This document shows positions 9,303-18,882 of a DNA stretch of 64,000 bases, piece after piece; the stretch's first letter is position 1; the number at the start of each line of letters is the position of its first letter. The notes under the pieces were generated by a model that saw nothing but the letters and a program-made list of their open reading frames with translations, did no database searches and was not told where the DNA came from. The DNA is from Synechococcus sp. PCC 7502. Lineage in GTDB: Bacteria; Cyanobacteriota; Cyanobacteriia; Pseudanabaenales; Pseudanabaenaceae. A program made the position numbers and the translations under genes. The stretch covers positions 2,882,394 through 2,946,393 of the forward strand of contig NC_019702.1 in assembly GCF_000317085.1 (NCBI RefSeq). The letters are read 5' to 3'.

Positions 9303-10667
9303 CTATCTTCCACCTAAAACCACATTGCGAATCCGAATGTGAGGTCCACCCACACTTACGGGCAAGCCAGATTGTCCACCTTTGCCACAACCACCATTAC
9401 GATATACAGAATCCGAGGCGATCGCATCAATATCTTTAAGGGTTTGAAACACATTTCCACTCAAACTAATATCACTAACTGGCTCAGCTATTTGACCATC
9501 CCGAATCATGTAGCCCTCAGCCGCAGCAAAGGTAAACATTTCGCCGTTGGTCTGTCCCCCTAGCATACGCACCGCATAAACTCCTTCATCAATGCCACTA
9601 AGCATTTCCTCAAAACTATGGGAACCAGCTTCGATCGCCGTATTTGTCATCCGCACTAAGGGAGGATATTGTGCTGTCAAAGCCCTAGCATTACCCGTGG
9701 GAGTTTCATGGAGTTTACCTGCGGTTTCTAAGTTGTGCATACGCTGAGTCAGGATGCCATTTTTGATCAGATATTTTTTCTGGGCGGGTACGCCTTCATC
9801 GTCATAGACCATGCTACCTGGGAGGTTAGGAATGGTGGCATCATCAACCACATTTAATTCTGGAATCGCAATTTCTTTACCGAGGGTGAGTAATTCCTGC
9901 ATTCTGGGATTTTCATAGACAAAATCTGCTTCGGATAAATGCCCAAATGCTTCATGAATGAATACCCCTGCCAGATAGGGATCAAGAATTACCGTATATT
10001 GTCCACCTTTTACGGGTGAAGCTTCAAGTTGGCGCACGGCTCTTTTTGCAGTATCAACCACCAAGTCATCTAGGTTATCCATGATGTTAAAGCTGGTACG
10101 AGAGTTAACAGAGTCAAAGCCTTGCCGCACAGTACCCTCTTTACGGGCAATTACGCCAAATCTGCCTGATACATCTAAACGTTCTTGGGAAATACTGGTA
10201 CCACGGGAGTTGACATAATAGCTAGTGCCGAAGCGATCGCGGTATCCCGTCATGGTGGTTTGGATACGGGGATCGAATTCCAAGAGCATTTTGTTGTAGC
10301 GTTCTAAAATATCTCGCTTTTGATTTAAGGAAATACCACGGGGATCGTTTTCAATTTCCACTTTGACGATCGCCTGAATTGCGGGAACCTCAGCTAGTTG
10401 GGTAGTCTCGTTGCCGATTAGTTTTGCTTGAGAAATGGCAGTTTCAATGCGATCTTTCAGATTATTTAAATCATTAAATGTGACAAAACTCCAACCCCCT
10501 TTATGACAAGCACGAATGCCACCAGATAGACCAAAATTGCGATCAACTGAATTGAGTTGCGCTCCTTGAAAGGAAATACCTGTGGACTCACTTTGCTCTA
10601 AGCGGACTTCTAAAAAATCAACGGCTTGCAAATATGGGGCGATCGCTGACTGGAGTTGATCTTGCAT
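9303..10667 (-). CDS. tldD: TldD-type metalloprotease
   Basis: 454 residues of the TldD/PmbA (modulator of DNA gyrase) family. The zinc-binding HExxxH of TldD is present as HEAFGHLSEAD (about residues 239-249). The C-terminal GGCGKGGQSGLPVSVGGPH segment is typical of this subunit. In E. coli, TldD with TldE forms a protease that trims peptides such as microcin B17 and degrades CcdA. No tldE/pmbA partner is visible here. HExxxH makes this the catalytic TldD subunit rather than TldE. Confidence 0.9.
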   Translation of the reverse strand: MQDQLQSAIAPYLQAVDFLEVRLEQSESTGISFQGAQLNSVDRNFGLSGGIRACHKGGWSFVTFNDLNNLKDRIETAISQAKLIGNETTQLAEVPAIQAIVKVEIENDPRGISLNQKRDILERYNKMLLEFDPRIQTTMTGYRDRFGTSYYVNSRGTSISQERLDVSGRFGVIARKEGTVRQGFDSVNSRTSFNIMDNLDDLVVDTAKRAVRQLEASPVKGGQYTVILDPYLAGVFIHEAFGHLSEADFVYENPRMQELLTLGKEIAIPELNVVDDATIPNLPGSMVYDDEGVPAQKKYLIKNGILTQRMHNLETAGKLHETPTGNARALTAQYPPLVRMTNTAIEAGSHSFEEMLSGIDEGVYAVRMLGGQTNGEMFTFAAAEGYMIRDGQIAEPVSDISLSGNVFQTLKDIDAIASDSVYRNGGCGKGGQSGLPVSVGGPHIRIRNVVLGGR

Positions 10668-10844
10668 GGATATTCTAAATATTCTGAGATAGGTCTGTGG
10701 GTTCTATTCTAGCTAAATTCTCTCTTAAGCCATAATTAAATCAACTGGGTAAGCTCAAAAATGCAAAAAAGGTGCAACTCTACAACTTGATTACACCTCA
10801 ATTTATTCACTTACTCATTCATTTACTGAATTTAATAATCCAAC

Positions 10845-12461
10845 CTACTGAGTCACTACATAATTAGAGCGAATTGCTACGGCTTGACCACGGTTAACCA
10901 ATGTTTGATAGACAAAGGCAGCAACCTCAGCCCTAGTCGCATTCCGTTTTGGCTCTAGCATTTTATTGTTGGGATAATTTAATACCAGTTTATTAACAGT
11001 GGCAGCAGCAATCGCATTAATGGCATAGTCGGGAATTTGGGATACATCGTCGAAAATTTTATCCAACTTATCTGGACTTCCACCCTTTAGTCCCCAGCCA
11101 CTGACCAAAGCAACCAGCACTTGCACGCGGGGGATATTTTCTGAGGGTAAAAATACCTCATTTTTAAATCCAGACATAAACCCTTTGGTTTGCACATCTT
11201 CGATCGCTTTAAATGCCCAGAAATTCTCAGGTACATCCTTAAAAGTGGTACTAGGTTTAACGGTAGCTTTAGAGGCAAATGCCTTACTTAAAATTGCGGC
11301 AAACTGCGCTCTAGTTACGGGATCATCGGGTTTGAAGGTGCCATCATTAAATCCACCAATTACCCCTTGCTTAGCTAAAGCGACAATATAAGCTTCTGCC
11401 CAATGTCCTTTAATATCGGTTAAGCCGTCCGCAGCAGGACTGTCTACAGCAATTAATTCTACTAAGCCCGTCACATTTTTGGCATCAACTTTATTCCCCA
11501 CAGCAATCATATTTGCCCCAGTAGCATTGTTAATATCTTTAAGCTTATTACCCTCGAAAATATTGCCCCCCGGACTATCCACCGTACCTAAATTGGGAGA
11601 AGGCTGTCCATTCCGATCTTTGAGAATTACTAAACCATTGCGATTGTTATTAGCAATAAAATTACCTCTAAGAGTAGGAATGGTGGCATTTGTTAAGACA
11701 ATTCCATCTACATTATTCACAATGCGATTATTGATCACATTCACGCTGGATTTCTGCCCAATAGATAGCCCAAATCCAGTGTCATCAAAGGTATTGTTGC
11801 TGATTTCCCCCGAACTTAAACCAACAGCAGAGATACCGCTAGCTCTGTTTTTAGTGAATAAATTATTAGTAATTGTGGCATTGGCATCCCCAGTTAAAAA
11901 TATGCCATCGTGGGTACTGCCTGTAAAAGTATTGTTGGTAATAGTGACATTTTTGGCGGATTCTAACCATAGCCCATAGCCTCTAGGATTACTGTTAGTA
12001 AGGGTGATCCCAGAAATTTGGGTGTTACTCTCAGCTACCATTGCTACGTTCTGCCCTGTAAACGTAGCACTAAAAAACGAGCCGCCCCCAGCAATAATCA
12101 CGCCGTCAGTTCCTTGCAGTCTAACTCCAGATGGTATTTTAAGTGGAAAGGTTTCCCCTGAATCTTTGGTGTAGCTACCCGCCGCAATCTGCACCATAAC
12201 TCCTGGTTGAGCTTGTGCCAAAGCAGCAGTAATCGAGCGAAAAGGAGCTAACTGGGTACCATTATTAGCACTGTCACTACCCGTAGGAGCAACATAGAGA
12301 ATAGTTTGGGCGGCTGCGACTTTGGCTGATAAATTAGTTGGTGAATTACTGGATGAATTATTCGAGAACCGATCAGAGGCAGCGTAGGCTGAGGTTAGGA
12401 AAAATAGAGATGGACTAGCTAAGGTTAATACAGCTATGAGGTTGAGCGATCGCTTATACAT
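10845..12461 (-). CDS. Secreted beta-helix protein with SLH domains
   Basis: A 538-residue exported protein. Residues 1-28 are a signal peptide (hydrophobic core ending TSAYAAS). Residues ~53-320 begin with a DUF1565-type segment (YVAPTGSDSANNGTQLAPFR) and continue as parallel beta-helix repeats with many ITNNTF/ISNNTF turns. From ~345 there are SLH domains (DIKGHWAEAYIVALAKQGVI and FKDVPENFWAFKAIEDV), which anchor proteins to peptidoglycan-linked polymers of the cell wall. It is probably a surface protein, but no enzymatic residue can be assigned. It is divergent from the GST gene. Confidence 0.85.
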   Translation of the reverse strand: MYKRSLNLIAVLTLASPSLFFLTSAYAASDRFSNNSSSNSPTNLSAKVAAAQTILYVAPTGSDSANNGTQLAPFRSITAALAQAQPGVMVQIAAGSYTKDSGETFPLKIPSGVRLQGTDGVIIAGGGSFFSATFTGQNVAMVAESNTQISGITLTNSNPRGYGLWLESAKNVTITNNTFTGSTHDGIFLTGDANATITNNLFTKNRASGISAVGLSSGEISNNTFDDTGFGLSIGQKSSVNVINNRIVNNVDGIVLTNATIPTLRGNFIANNNRNGLVILKDRNGQPSPNLGTVDSPGGNIFEGNKLKDINNATGANMIAVGNKVDAKNVTGLVELIAVDSPAADGLTDIKGHWAEAYIVALAKQGVIGGFNDGTFKPDDPVTRAQFAAILSKAFASKATVKPSTTFKDVPENFWAFKAIEDVQTKGFMSGFKNEVFLPSENIPRVQVLVALVSGWGLKGGSPDKLDKIFDDVSQIPDYAINAIAAATVNKLVLNYPNNKMLEPKRNATRAEVAAFVYQTLVNRGQAVAIRSNYVVTQ

Positions 12462-12577
12462 ACATTTTGGCTGGGTAATGCTTGAATTGAATAATAGAAT
12501 AATGAGGTTAGATTCAAACGGGCAGACGTAAATAGATTGAACTTGTTTCCTCGATCAACTAAAGCAAGGATAGAACC

Positions 12578-13279
12578 ATGATTGAACTGTACTACTGGAC
12601 TACACCAAACGGGCATAAGGTTACGATTTTCTTAGAAGAAGCTAAATTAGAATATAAAATTTTTCCCGTAGATATTAGAACAGGAGAACAATTTAAGGCG
12701 GAGTTTCTGGAAATTTCTCCTAATAATCGGATTCCTGCCATTATTGACCGATCACCTAACCAGGGGGCGGAGCCAATATCCATATTTGAATCTGGGGCAA
12801 TATTACTATACTTAGCCGAAAAGACAAGAAAATTTTTACCAACGACTCTGGGCGATCGCACTAAGGTTTTAGAGTGGCTATTTTGGCAAATGGGCGGATT
12901 GGGACCAATGGCGGGACAAAATCATCATTTTAGTCAGTACGCCCCAGAAAAAATTCCCTATGCAATTACCCGTTATGTCAACGAAACTAATCGTTTATAT
13001 GGGGTTTTAAATCGGCAGTTAGAAAATCGGGAATATATAGCAGGTTCCTACTCTATTGCTGATATGGCTTGCTATCCGTGGATTGTCCCCTATGAACGTC
13101 AACAACAAAACCTGGATGACTTTCCCAACTTAAAGCGGTGGTTTGAAACTATGGCAGGGCGATCGGCTGTAATTAAGGCTTATCAGGTGGCAGAAAAATA
13201 TAAAACCACAACCGTAACTGAAGACAGCAAAAACATTTTATTTGGGCAAACGGCTGAATCAATTAAACCTAGAAAATAA
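12578..13279 (+). CDS. Glutathione S-transferase family protein (YfcG/YghU-like)
   Basis: 233 residues with an N-terminal thioredoxin fold (IELYYWTTPNGHKVTIFLEE) and an all-alpha GST C-terminal domain. The TPNG turn, the NNRIPAI loop and the ESGAILLYLAEK glutathione-binding segment are typical of the Nu-class disulfide-bond reductases YfcG and YghU, which use glutathione without a catalytic cysteine. The natural substrate is unknown. The gene is transcribed away from the SLH protein gene and is followed by cysS after 153 bp. Confidence 0.85.
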   Translation: MIELYYWTTPNGHKVTIFLEEAKLEYKIFPVDIRTGEQFKAEFLEISPNNRIPAIIDRSPNQGAEPISIFESGAILLYLAEKTRKFLPTTLGDRTKVLEWLFWQMGGLGPMAGQNHHFSQYAPEKIPYAITRYVNETNRLYGVLNRQLENREYIAGSYSIADMACYPWIVPYERQQQNLDDFPNLKRWFETMAGRSAVIKAYQVAEKYKTTTVTEDSKNILFGQTAESIKPRK

Positions 13280-13432
13280 ACCTACAAAATATAATTACCT
13301 GCCATTTGATCTTTTGGTGCAATGAACTAGTAGTGGTAACGGAAACTATGGATAGAGCCAAGTTTTGACCTATTAGCTTTGCTATAACTGGGTCAATCAT
13401 AGATAATGAATAACACCCAGATATTTTGATCC

Positions 13433-14959
13433 ATGCTTCGTATCTACAACTCCCTCACGCGATCTAAACAAGAATTCACGCCCCTAGAACCTGATGCAGT
13501 AAAGATGTATGTGTGTGGAGTAACTGTTTATGATTATTGTCATTTAGGTCATGCCCGTGCGTATGTGGTCTGGGATATGGTGCGGCGGTATTTACAGTAT
13601 GCAGGTTACAACGTTAGGTATGTACAGAATATTACGGATATAGACGACAAAATCCTCAACAGGGCGAAAACAGAAGGTGTGACGATGGCTGAAATTAGCG
13701 ATCGCTTTATCAAGGCGTACCAAGAAGATATGGCAAGGTTAAATATTCTCCCTGCGGACAAATACCCTAGAGCTACAACTTCAATTCCTGTAATTATTAA
13801 TTTAATTCAAGCTCTAATCGATCAAGGCTATGCCTATGCTGCGGGGGGTGATGTCTATTATGCCGTGCAGAAATTTCCTAGCTATGGCAAACTCTCTGGT
13901 CGTAAGTTCGAGGATATGCAGGCAGGGGCAAGCGGTCGAGTTGATCCAAAAATTGACCAAACTGAGCCTCTAAAGCATTATCCCTTTGATTTTGCCCTAT
14001 GGAAATCAGCTAAACCTAATGAAACTTTTTGGGAATCACCGTGGGGTCATGGTCGCCCCGGTTGGCACATTGAATGTTCGGCTATGGTTAAGTCTGAATT
14101 TGGCGATCGCCTAGATATTCATGCAGGAGGTGCAGATTTACAGTTTCCCCACCATGAAAACGAAATTGCCCAGTCTGAAGCAGTAACAAAAACTCCCTTG
14201 GCAAATTACTGGATGCACAATGGCTTTGTGAATATTGACGGGGAGAAGATGTCTAAATCCCTTGGTAATTTTAAAACAATCCGAGGGTTACTGGAAACCT
14301 ATAATCCGATGGCAGTGAGGCTATTTATTCTGCAATCCCACTATCGTACGCCCATAGATTTTACGGAAGAGGCAATTAATGCTGCAACTAAAGGATGGAT
14401 TAGTATTCAAGAGGCTTTGAGATTTGAGCCAGATTTTGGGACTCAATTAAATTGGCAAAAGTTCGCTTCTACCCGTGAGTTTTCAGGTGCCATAGACGTA
14501 TTTCCGTTTGACGTGAATTGGGGTATTAATTTAACTTTTAATCGCGATGAATTACTAGATGAAGTGATTACTAGATTTAATGAGGCAATGGATGATGACT
14601 TTAATACGGCGATCGCCATTTCCATAATTTATGAATTAGCAAAAACTCTAACCACGGAACGTAATAATTTAATCCATGCGGGCAAGATCCAAGGCTCATC
14701 TTTAACCCTATGGAAAACTGGGCAGACTCTTAAATACTTAACTGCCATATTAGGATTTGTAATTGACTTTAATCTTGATGCCCCAGAAGACCCCTCTGCT
14801 ATTTCTGATCAAGCGATCAAGGCTATGATTGAACAAAGAAAACTAGCAAAGAAACATAAAAATTGGGCAGAAGGCGATCGCATTCGAGATGAATTGAAAG
14901 CTTTAGGTATAACCCTAATCGATCAAGTGGGTGGCGAAGTTAGGTGGCATCGTAATTAG
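13433..14959 (+). CDS. cysS: Cysteinyl-tRNA synthetase
   Basis: 508 residues of a class I synthetase. Cys28 (MYVCGVTVYDYCHLGHARAY) is the first zinc ligand and His37-Leu-Gly-His40 is the HIGH motif. HIECSAM and HHENEIAQSE supply the remaining zinc ligands, and GEKMSKSLGNF is the KMSKS loop. It is longer than the E. coli enzyme (461 residues) because of an insert around residues 325-360 before the anticodon-binding helices. It stops nine bases before sdhB, so the two may be co-transcribed. Confidence 0.97.
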   Translation: MLRIYNSLTRSKQEFTPLEPDAVKMYVCGVTVYDYCHLGHARAYVVWDMVRRYLQYAGYNVRYVQNITDIDDKILNRAKTEGVTMAEISDRFIKAYQEDMARLNILPADKYPRATTSIPVIINLIQALIDQGYAYAAGGDVYYAVQKFPSYGKLSGRKFEDMQAGASGRVDPKIDQTEPLKHYPFDFALWKSAKPNETFWESPWGHGRPGWHIECSAMVKSEFGDRLDIHAGGADLQFPHHENEIAQSEAVTKTPLANYWMHNGFVNIDGEKMSKSLGNFKTIRGLLETYNPMAVRLFILQSHYRTPIDFTEEAINAATKGWISIQEALRFEPDFGTQLNWQKFASTREFSGAIDVFPFDVNWGINLTFNRDELLDEVITRFNEAMDDDFNTAIAISIIYELAKTLTTERNNLIHAGKIQGSSLTLWKTGQTLKYLTAILGFVIDFNLDAPEDPSAISDQAIKAMIEQRKLAKKHKNWAEGDRIRDELKALGITLIDQVGGEVRWHRN

Positions 14960-14968
14960 GAGTAAATC

Positions 14969-16000
14969 ATGGAAATTTCCGTAAAAGTACGGCGGCAAGC
15001 ATCAAGAGGTAGTTCACCCAACTATCACACCTATAAAGTCGCAATTAATCCTGATACCAGTACTGTCTTGGATGTATTGCAAAAAATTCAATGGGAGCAG
15101 GATGGTTCTCTAGTATTTCGGCGGAATTGTCGCAATGTGATCTGTGGTTCCTGTGGCATGAGAATTAATGGCAAAGCAGGACTTGCCTGTCAAAAGCTCC
15201 TAAGTGAAGTTTTAGATTTAGTTTCAGATGCAAAAGCAGAACTAACTATTGAACCGATGGGTAATCTACCTGTAATTAAAGATTTAGTGGTCGATATGAC
15301 TAAGTTTTGGCAAAATTTGGCAAAGGTTGATCCCTATGTTTTTACTGCTTCTAGGCAAATTAGTAAATCTGAAGAATTTTTACAAACTCCTGCCCAACGC
15401 CATAAGCTCCAAGCTGCTGCCAACTGTATTCTCTGTGGTTCTTGCTATTCCGAATGTAATGCTGCCACCGTGAATGAAAACTTTGTGGGTCCCCATGCTT
15501 TAGCCAAGGCATATAGAGTTTTGGCAGATAACCGAGACGATCGCACCGATGATCGAATTAATAAATATAATGATACGGATTTTGTCTGGGGCTGTACCCG
15601 TTGCTATAACTGTAATGAAGTTTGTCCCGTGGAAGTGGAACCCTTAGATCGCATTTCCCAAATTAAACATGAGATTTTAGAAGATTCCAATTTACCTGAA
15701 TCCACTGCCCAAAGACATCGCCATGTGATGGTGGAATTAGTAAAGGCTGATGGCTGGATTGATGAAAGTAAGTTTGGCGTTAAGGTAGTTGGGAATAATT
15801 TCAAGGATATAAAAGGATTACTGAGTATTGTTCCCTTAGGATTACGCATGATTGCCTCTGGGAAAATGCCCTACCCTTGGTTCTTTCAGGCTTCGGAAGG
15901 AATAAAAGAGATTACAGCTTTGATTACAGCCCTTCAAAATCGAGATAAGGATCAAGATCAAACGGAAGTAATTGAGGAGACCATAAGCCGAGGTGGTTAG
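14969..16000 (+). CDS. sdhB: Succinate dehydrogenase/fumarate reductase iron-sulfur subunit
   Basis: A 343-residue SdhB/FrdB-type protein that passes electrons from the flavoprotein to quinone. The N-terminal plant-type ferredoxin domain has the 2Fe-2S cysteines in CRNVICGSCGMRING and a later LACQ. The C-terminal domain has CILCGSCYSECN and CTRCYNCNEVCPVEVE, the two further cluster-binding motifs. About 80 residues beyond the last motif make it longer than the E. coli subunit, as in many cyanobacteria. AGGAG sits well placed before the ATG. ldpA follows after four bases. Confidence 0.93.
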   Translation: MEISVKVRRQASRGSSPNYHTYKVAINPDTSTVLDVLQKIQWEQDGSLVFRRNCRNVICGSCGMRINGKAGLACQKLLSEVLDLVSDAKAELTIEPMGNLPVIKDLVVDMTKFWQNLAKVDPYVFTASRQISKSEEFLQTPAQRHKLQAAANCILCGSCYSECNAATVNENFVGPHALAKAYRVLADNRDDRTDDRINKYNDTDFVWGCTRCYNCNEVCPVEVEPLDRISQIKHEILEDSNLPESTAQRHRHVMVELVKADGWIDESKFGVKVVGNNFKDIKGLLSIVPLGLRMIASGKMPYPWFFQASEGIKEITALITALQNRDKDQDQTEVIEETISRGG

Positions 16001-16004
16001 TTAA

Positions 16005-16976
16005 ATGAATTATGTTGCTTCTCCCTTGGATTCGTTACGATCGCATCAATGGTTCAAGTTAATATGTGGTGCTAGTTTTCAGCATTTACCTGCAATTCGG
16101 AATTTGGCATTAGTTTATACCCTAGCGGGGAATGACTGTATTGATATGGCTCCCGATCCCGCCGTAATTAGAGCTGCAAAAGAAGGGATTAAGGTGGCAC
16201 AGAAATTAGATAAAAGAGCCAGTTCTCCTTTAATTATGGTGAGTTTTAATGCGGGAGAAGACCCTCACTTTCGTAAAGCTAAATTTAGTTCTGATTTTTG
16301 TCCTTCTGGTTGCGATCGCCCCTGTATTAATATTTGTCCTACTAATGCCATTAATCTAAATGGAGTGATTGAGAATCTGTGCTATGGCTGTGGAAGATGC
16401 CTGCCCGTATGTCCACCCCAGATTATTTATACCCAAGAACAGGTTTACGCACCTGAATTAATTAAATATGAAGAGATTAATGCGATCGAAATTCATACTC
16501 ATATTGGATGCACTTCTGAATTTAAAGATCTATGGGAGAAACTAAGAGACTTAATTCCCCAACTTCAAGTAGTAGCAGTGAGCTTTCCTGATGGCGAAAA
16601 TTTAAAAGAATATCTTTTAGAACTTCTGGAAATTATGCAGCCCGCACCTGCTCATTTAATTTGGCAAACCGATGGCAGACCGATGAGTGGGGATATTGGC
16701 GATGGAACAACTCGTGCGGCTCTGCTTTTAGCGCAAAAAGTTCTGAATTTTAATTTACCTAGAGGTTTTGTGCAGTTAGCGGGGGGAACAAATGCCAGCA
16801 CAGTTAGTAAAGTTAAATTCTTAAACATTCCGATTTCTGGTATTGCCTATGGGAGTTATGCGCGAAAGTTAATAGCTGATTTATTAGAGTTGGGTGGCGA
16901 TCGCCTTGAAGAATACCCAGAACTTCTTAAACTTGCTCTAGAAAGAGCTAAAAGCCTAGTTTCTGAAATTAAATAA
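16005..16976 (+). CDS. ldpA: Light-dependent period protein LdpA, Fe-S redox input to the clock
   Basis: 323 residues matching my memory of cyanobacterial LdpA, with the N-terminal block WFKLICGASFQHLPAIRNLA and DCIDMAPDPAVI. Two ferredoxin-like cluster motifs follow (CDRPCINICP and CYGCGRCLPVCPP). In Synechococcus elongatus LdpA binds Fe-S clusters and conveys redox/light information to the Kai clock. The C-terminal half (DGRPMSGDIGDGTTRAALLL) is the LdpA-specific domain. The start follows sdhB by four bases, suggesting translational coupling with a respiratory/photosynthetic electron-transfer subunit. Confidence 0.85.
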   Translation: MNYVASPLDSLRSHQWFKLICGASFQHLPAIRNLALVYTLAGNDCIDMAPDPAVIRAAKEGIKVAQKLDKRASSPLIMVSFNAGEDPHFRKAKFSSDFCPSGCDRPCINICPTNAINLNGVIENLCYGCGRCLPVCPPQIIYTQEQVYAPELIKYEEINAIEIHTHIGCTSEFKDLWEKLRDLIPQLQVVAVSFPDGENLKEYLLELLEIMQPAPAHLIWQTDGRPMSGDIGDGTTRAALLLAQKVLNFNLPRGFVQLAGGTNASTVSKVKFLNIPISGIAYGSYARKLIADLLELGGDRLEEYPELLKLALERAKSLVSEIK

Positions 16977-17018
16977 AAACTCAGGTAATTATCCAAAAAT
17001 TTTCTACCTCCACATCAG

Positions 17019-17720
17019 TTACCTACCAAGAAATTCTCGTAAATTATCGAATGAAGTTACCCAGCCGATCGCCCCATTTTCAGTCAGAATTACATCTATG
17101 GCAGCTTGATGCTCCACAGGACTCATAGCTCCACAACAATCTTCTAGGAGAAGAGTATAAAATCCCAAATCGCTGGCTTGACGATAGCTTGCCAATACGC
17201 AACATGCAGTTGTAACTCCAGTAAATAGGAGGTGGGTGATATTTCTCTGCGCTAAAATCTTATCTAGTTCGGTGCCTATAAATATGGATTGCGCAGGTTT
17301 ATCTATTTGCAACTCTGAATCAAGGGGCTGGATTTCCGCAATTAAATTAGTACCCAATTCCCCTTGGATTAAAAAGCGTCCCATTTTTCCTAAACTGCCG
17401 ATGGGGTAGCCCGCATTAATATAGCGTTGGGCTTTACTAGGTGTAACATCAGATAGATCAGGAAGATGACTTTCCCTTGTATAAATAATTAATAGCCCTT
17501 GTTCCCTTGCCCAAGCGATCGCTGCTTGAATATTAGGAATAATCTGACGCACTGCCGAGAGATCAGCACCTAATTCATGACCACAGAAACCCTCTGGATG
17601 GCAAAAGCCGTTCTGCATATCAATTACCAAAAGCGCAGTTTTCCCTAAAACAAGGGGAAAATCATGTTGACGAGTTGGAACTAAAATTAATTCTTGGGCA
17701 GGTCGGGAAGATTTGAGCAT
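17019..17720 (-). CDS. Isochorismatase-like cysteine hydrolase
   Basis: 233 residues of the isochorismatase superfamily. LLVIDMQNGFC carries the catalytic Asp, and GVTTACCVLAS the nucleophilic Cys after the cis-peptide Val-Thr pair. Members hydrolyse nicotinamide, ureidoacrylate or related amides, and the exact substrate cannot be read here. The GFCGHELGADL segment resembles RutB-like amidohydrolases but is not decisive. It is convergent with ldpA, with 42 bp between stops. Confidence 0.82.
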   Translation of the reverse strand: MLKSSRPAQELILVPTRQHDFPLVLGKTALLVIDMQNGFCHPEGFCGHELGADLSAVRQIIPNIQAAIAWAREQGLLIIYTRESHLPDLSDVTPSKAQRYINAGYPIGSLGKMGRFLIQGELGTNLIAEIQPLDSELQIDKPAQSIFIGTELDKILAQRNITHLLFTGVTTACCVLASYRQASDLGFYTLLLEDCCGAMSPVEHQAAIDVILTENGAIGWVTSFDNLREFLGR

Positions 17721-17771
17721 GTCTGTAGGCTATTGAATAGCCAAAATTAAGTTTAGATTTGGAGGATAAGC

Positions 17772-18755
17772 TCACTGAGAAATAGTTTCAGAAGGCACAG
17801 ATTGAGAGCTAAGTTGAGTTGAATCATCGGCTTTTTCCACGGCATTACTATTCCTAATACTGACCAGATAAATGCTAGTTAGGGTTAAGACAACTCCTAG
17901 CCATTGCACTTGAGTAAGAGTTTCACTGAGAAAAATTCGACCAAAGATGATCGCAAATACTGGAGTGGAAAAAGTTAAAGCACTTAGTTTAGTGAGATTA
18001 CCCGATGATGCTAAATAGAAAAATAAACCATAGGCGATCGCTCCCCCCATTAAACTAATGTAGCCCATGCCCAACCACCCCCACGCATCTAATTCTTGCC
18101 ATGCAGATGTTTCAAGCTGCCGTGATAAAAAAAGTAGGGGTAAGCCTCCAATGATCATGTGCCAACCAGTTGCTGCCACTGGATCAGCATTTTTAACAAC
18201 TGGACGGATGAGAATTGTACCTATAGCCATAGATAGGGATGCACCTAACATCAGCCACTCACCCAGATTAAAAATTCCTGCCTCCCAGATTTTAGAAAGA
18301 TCGCCACTGAACACAAACTGCCACAGTTCATGGGGTAGCCCAATTAAACCAATGCCAATAAAGCCAATGCCTAAACCAAAAATTGCCAGTTTACCAATAT
18401 ATTCCTGATAAAACAAAGCTGCCATAACTGCCACTGCTAGGGGTTGAGAATCAATTAACAAGGAACCTAATCCTGCATTGGTACGCACTAGCCCAAAGGC
18501 TAAAAATCCCTGAAATAAGGCACCGTCAACTAATCCAAATAAGATAATCCACAACCAAGCTTTCCACCCATTTGGTTGCGATCGCCCTAAAAAACTAGCT
18601 AAGCCCACTAATAGTACGCCCGATGGAATTAATCTAAATGCGGCTAGAAATAAAGGCTCGGTTTGCGGCATGATTGCTTTCATCACTACCATAGCGGTTC
18701 CCCATAGCAAAAATGGCAGGATCACAAATATTGACTGACGGGAAATCTGGATCAT
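17772..18755 (-). CDS. EamA/DMT-family transporter
   Basis: 327 residues with ten hydrophobic segments arranged as two EamA repeats (LLWGTAMVVMKAIMPQTEPL near the N-terminus; a second repeat from about residue 165), followed by a polar tail rich in Ser. Proteins of this drug/metabolite superfamily export amino acids or other metabolites, and the substrate is unknown. The downstream isochorismatase-like gene is on the same strand after 51 bp, so they might share a transcript. Confidence 0.85.
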   Translation of the reverse strand: MIQISRQSIFVILPFLLWGTAMVVMKAIMPQTEPLFLAAFRLIPSGVLLVGLASFLGRSQPNGWKAWLWIILFGLVDGALFQGFLAFGLVRTNAGLGSLLIDSQPLAVAVMAALFYQEYIGKLAIFGLGIGFIGIGLIGLPHELWQFVFSGDLSKIWEAGIFNLGEWLMLGASLSMAIGTILIRPVVKNADPVAATGWHMIIGGLPLLFLSRQLETSAWQELDAWGWLGMGYISLMGGAIAYGLFFYLASSGNLTKLSALTFSTPVFAIIFGRIFLSETLTQVQWLGVVLTLTSIYLVSIRNSNAVEKADDSTQLSSQSVPSETISQ

Positions 18756-18882
18756 GGTTGTTAAAAGTTCTCAATTAACAGTTCTTAATATTTAGGAGAT
18801 TGTACTAGAAATTTCAGAAAGGTTAGCAGATTGCTAGATTTAGTGATGTTACATACAAGACTTGACGGCAGAATTACCTCAA

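Noticed and set aside
10770-10800. AGGTG/CACCT arms between tldD and the SLH gene, considered as a terminator
   Set aside because: A five-base stem with a loop of about 19 bases and no T-run is too weak.
11479-11979. A 166-codon plus-strand ORF opposite the SLH beta-helix gene
   Set aside because: It lies wholly antisense to a well supported gene, has leucine/proline-rich composition typical of reversed beta-helix repeats, and no motif.
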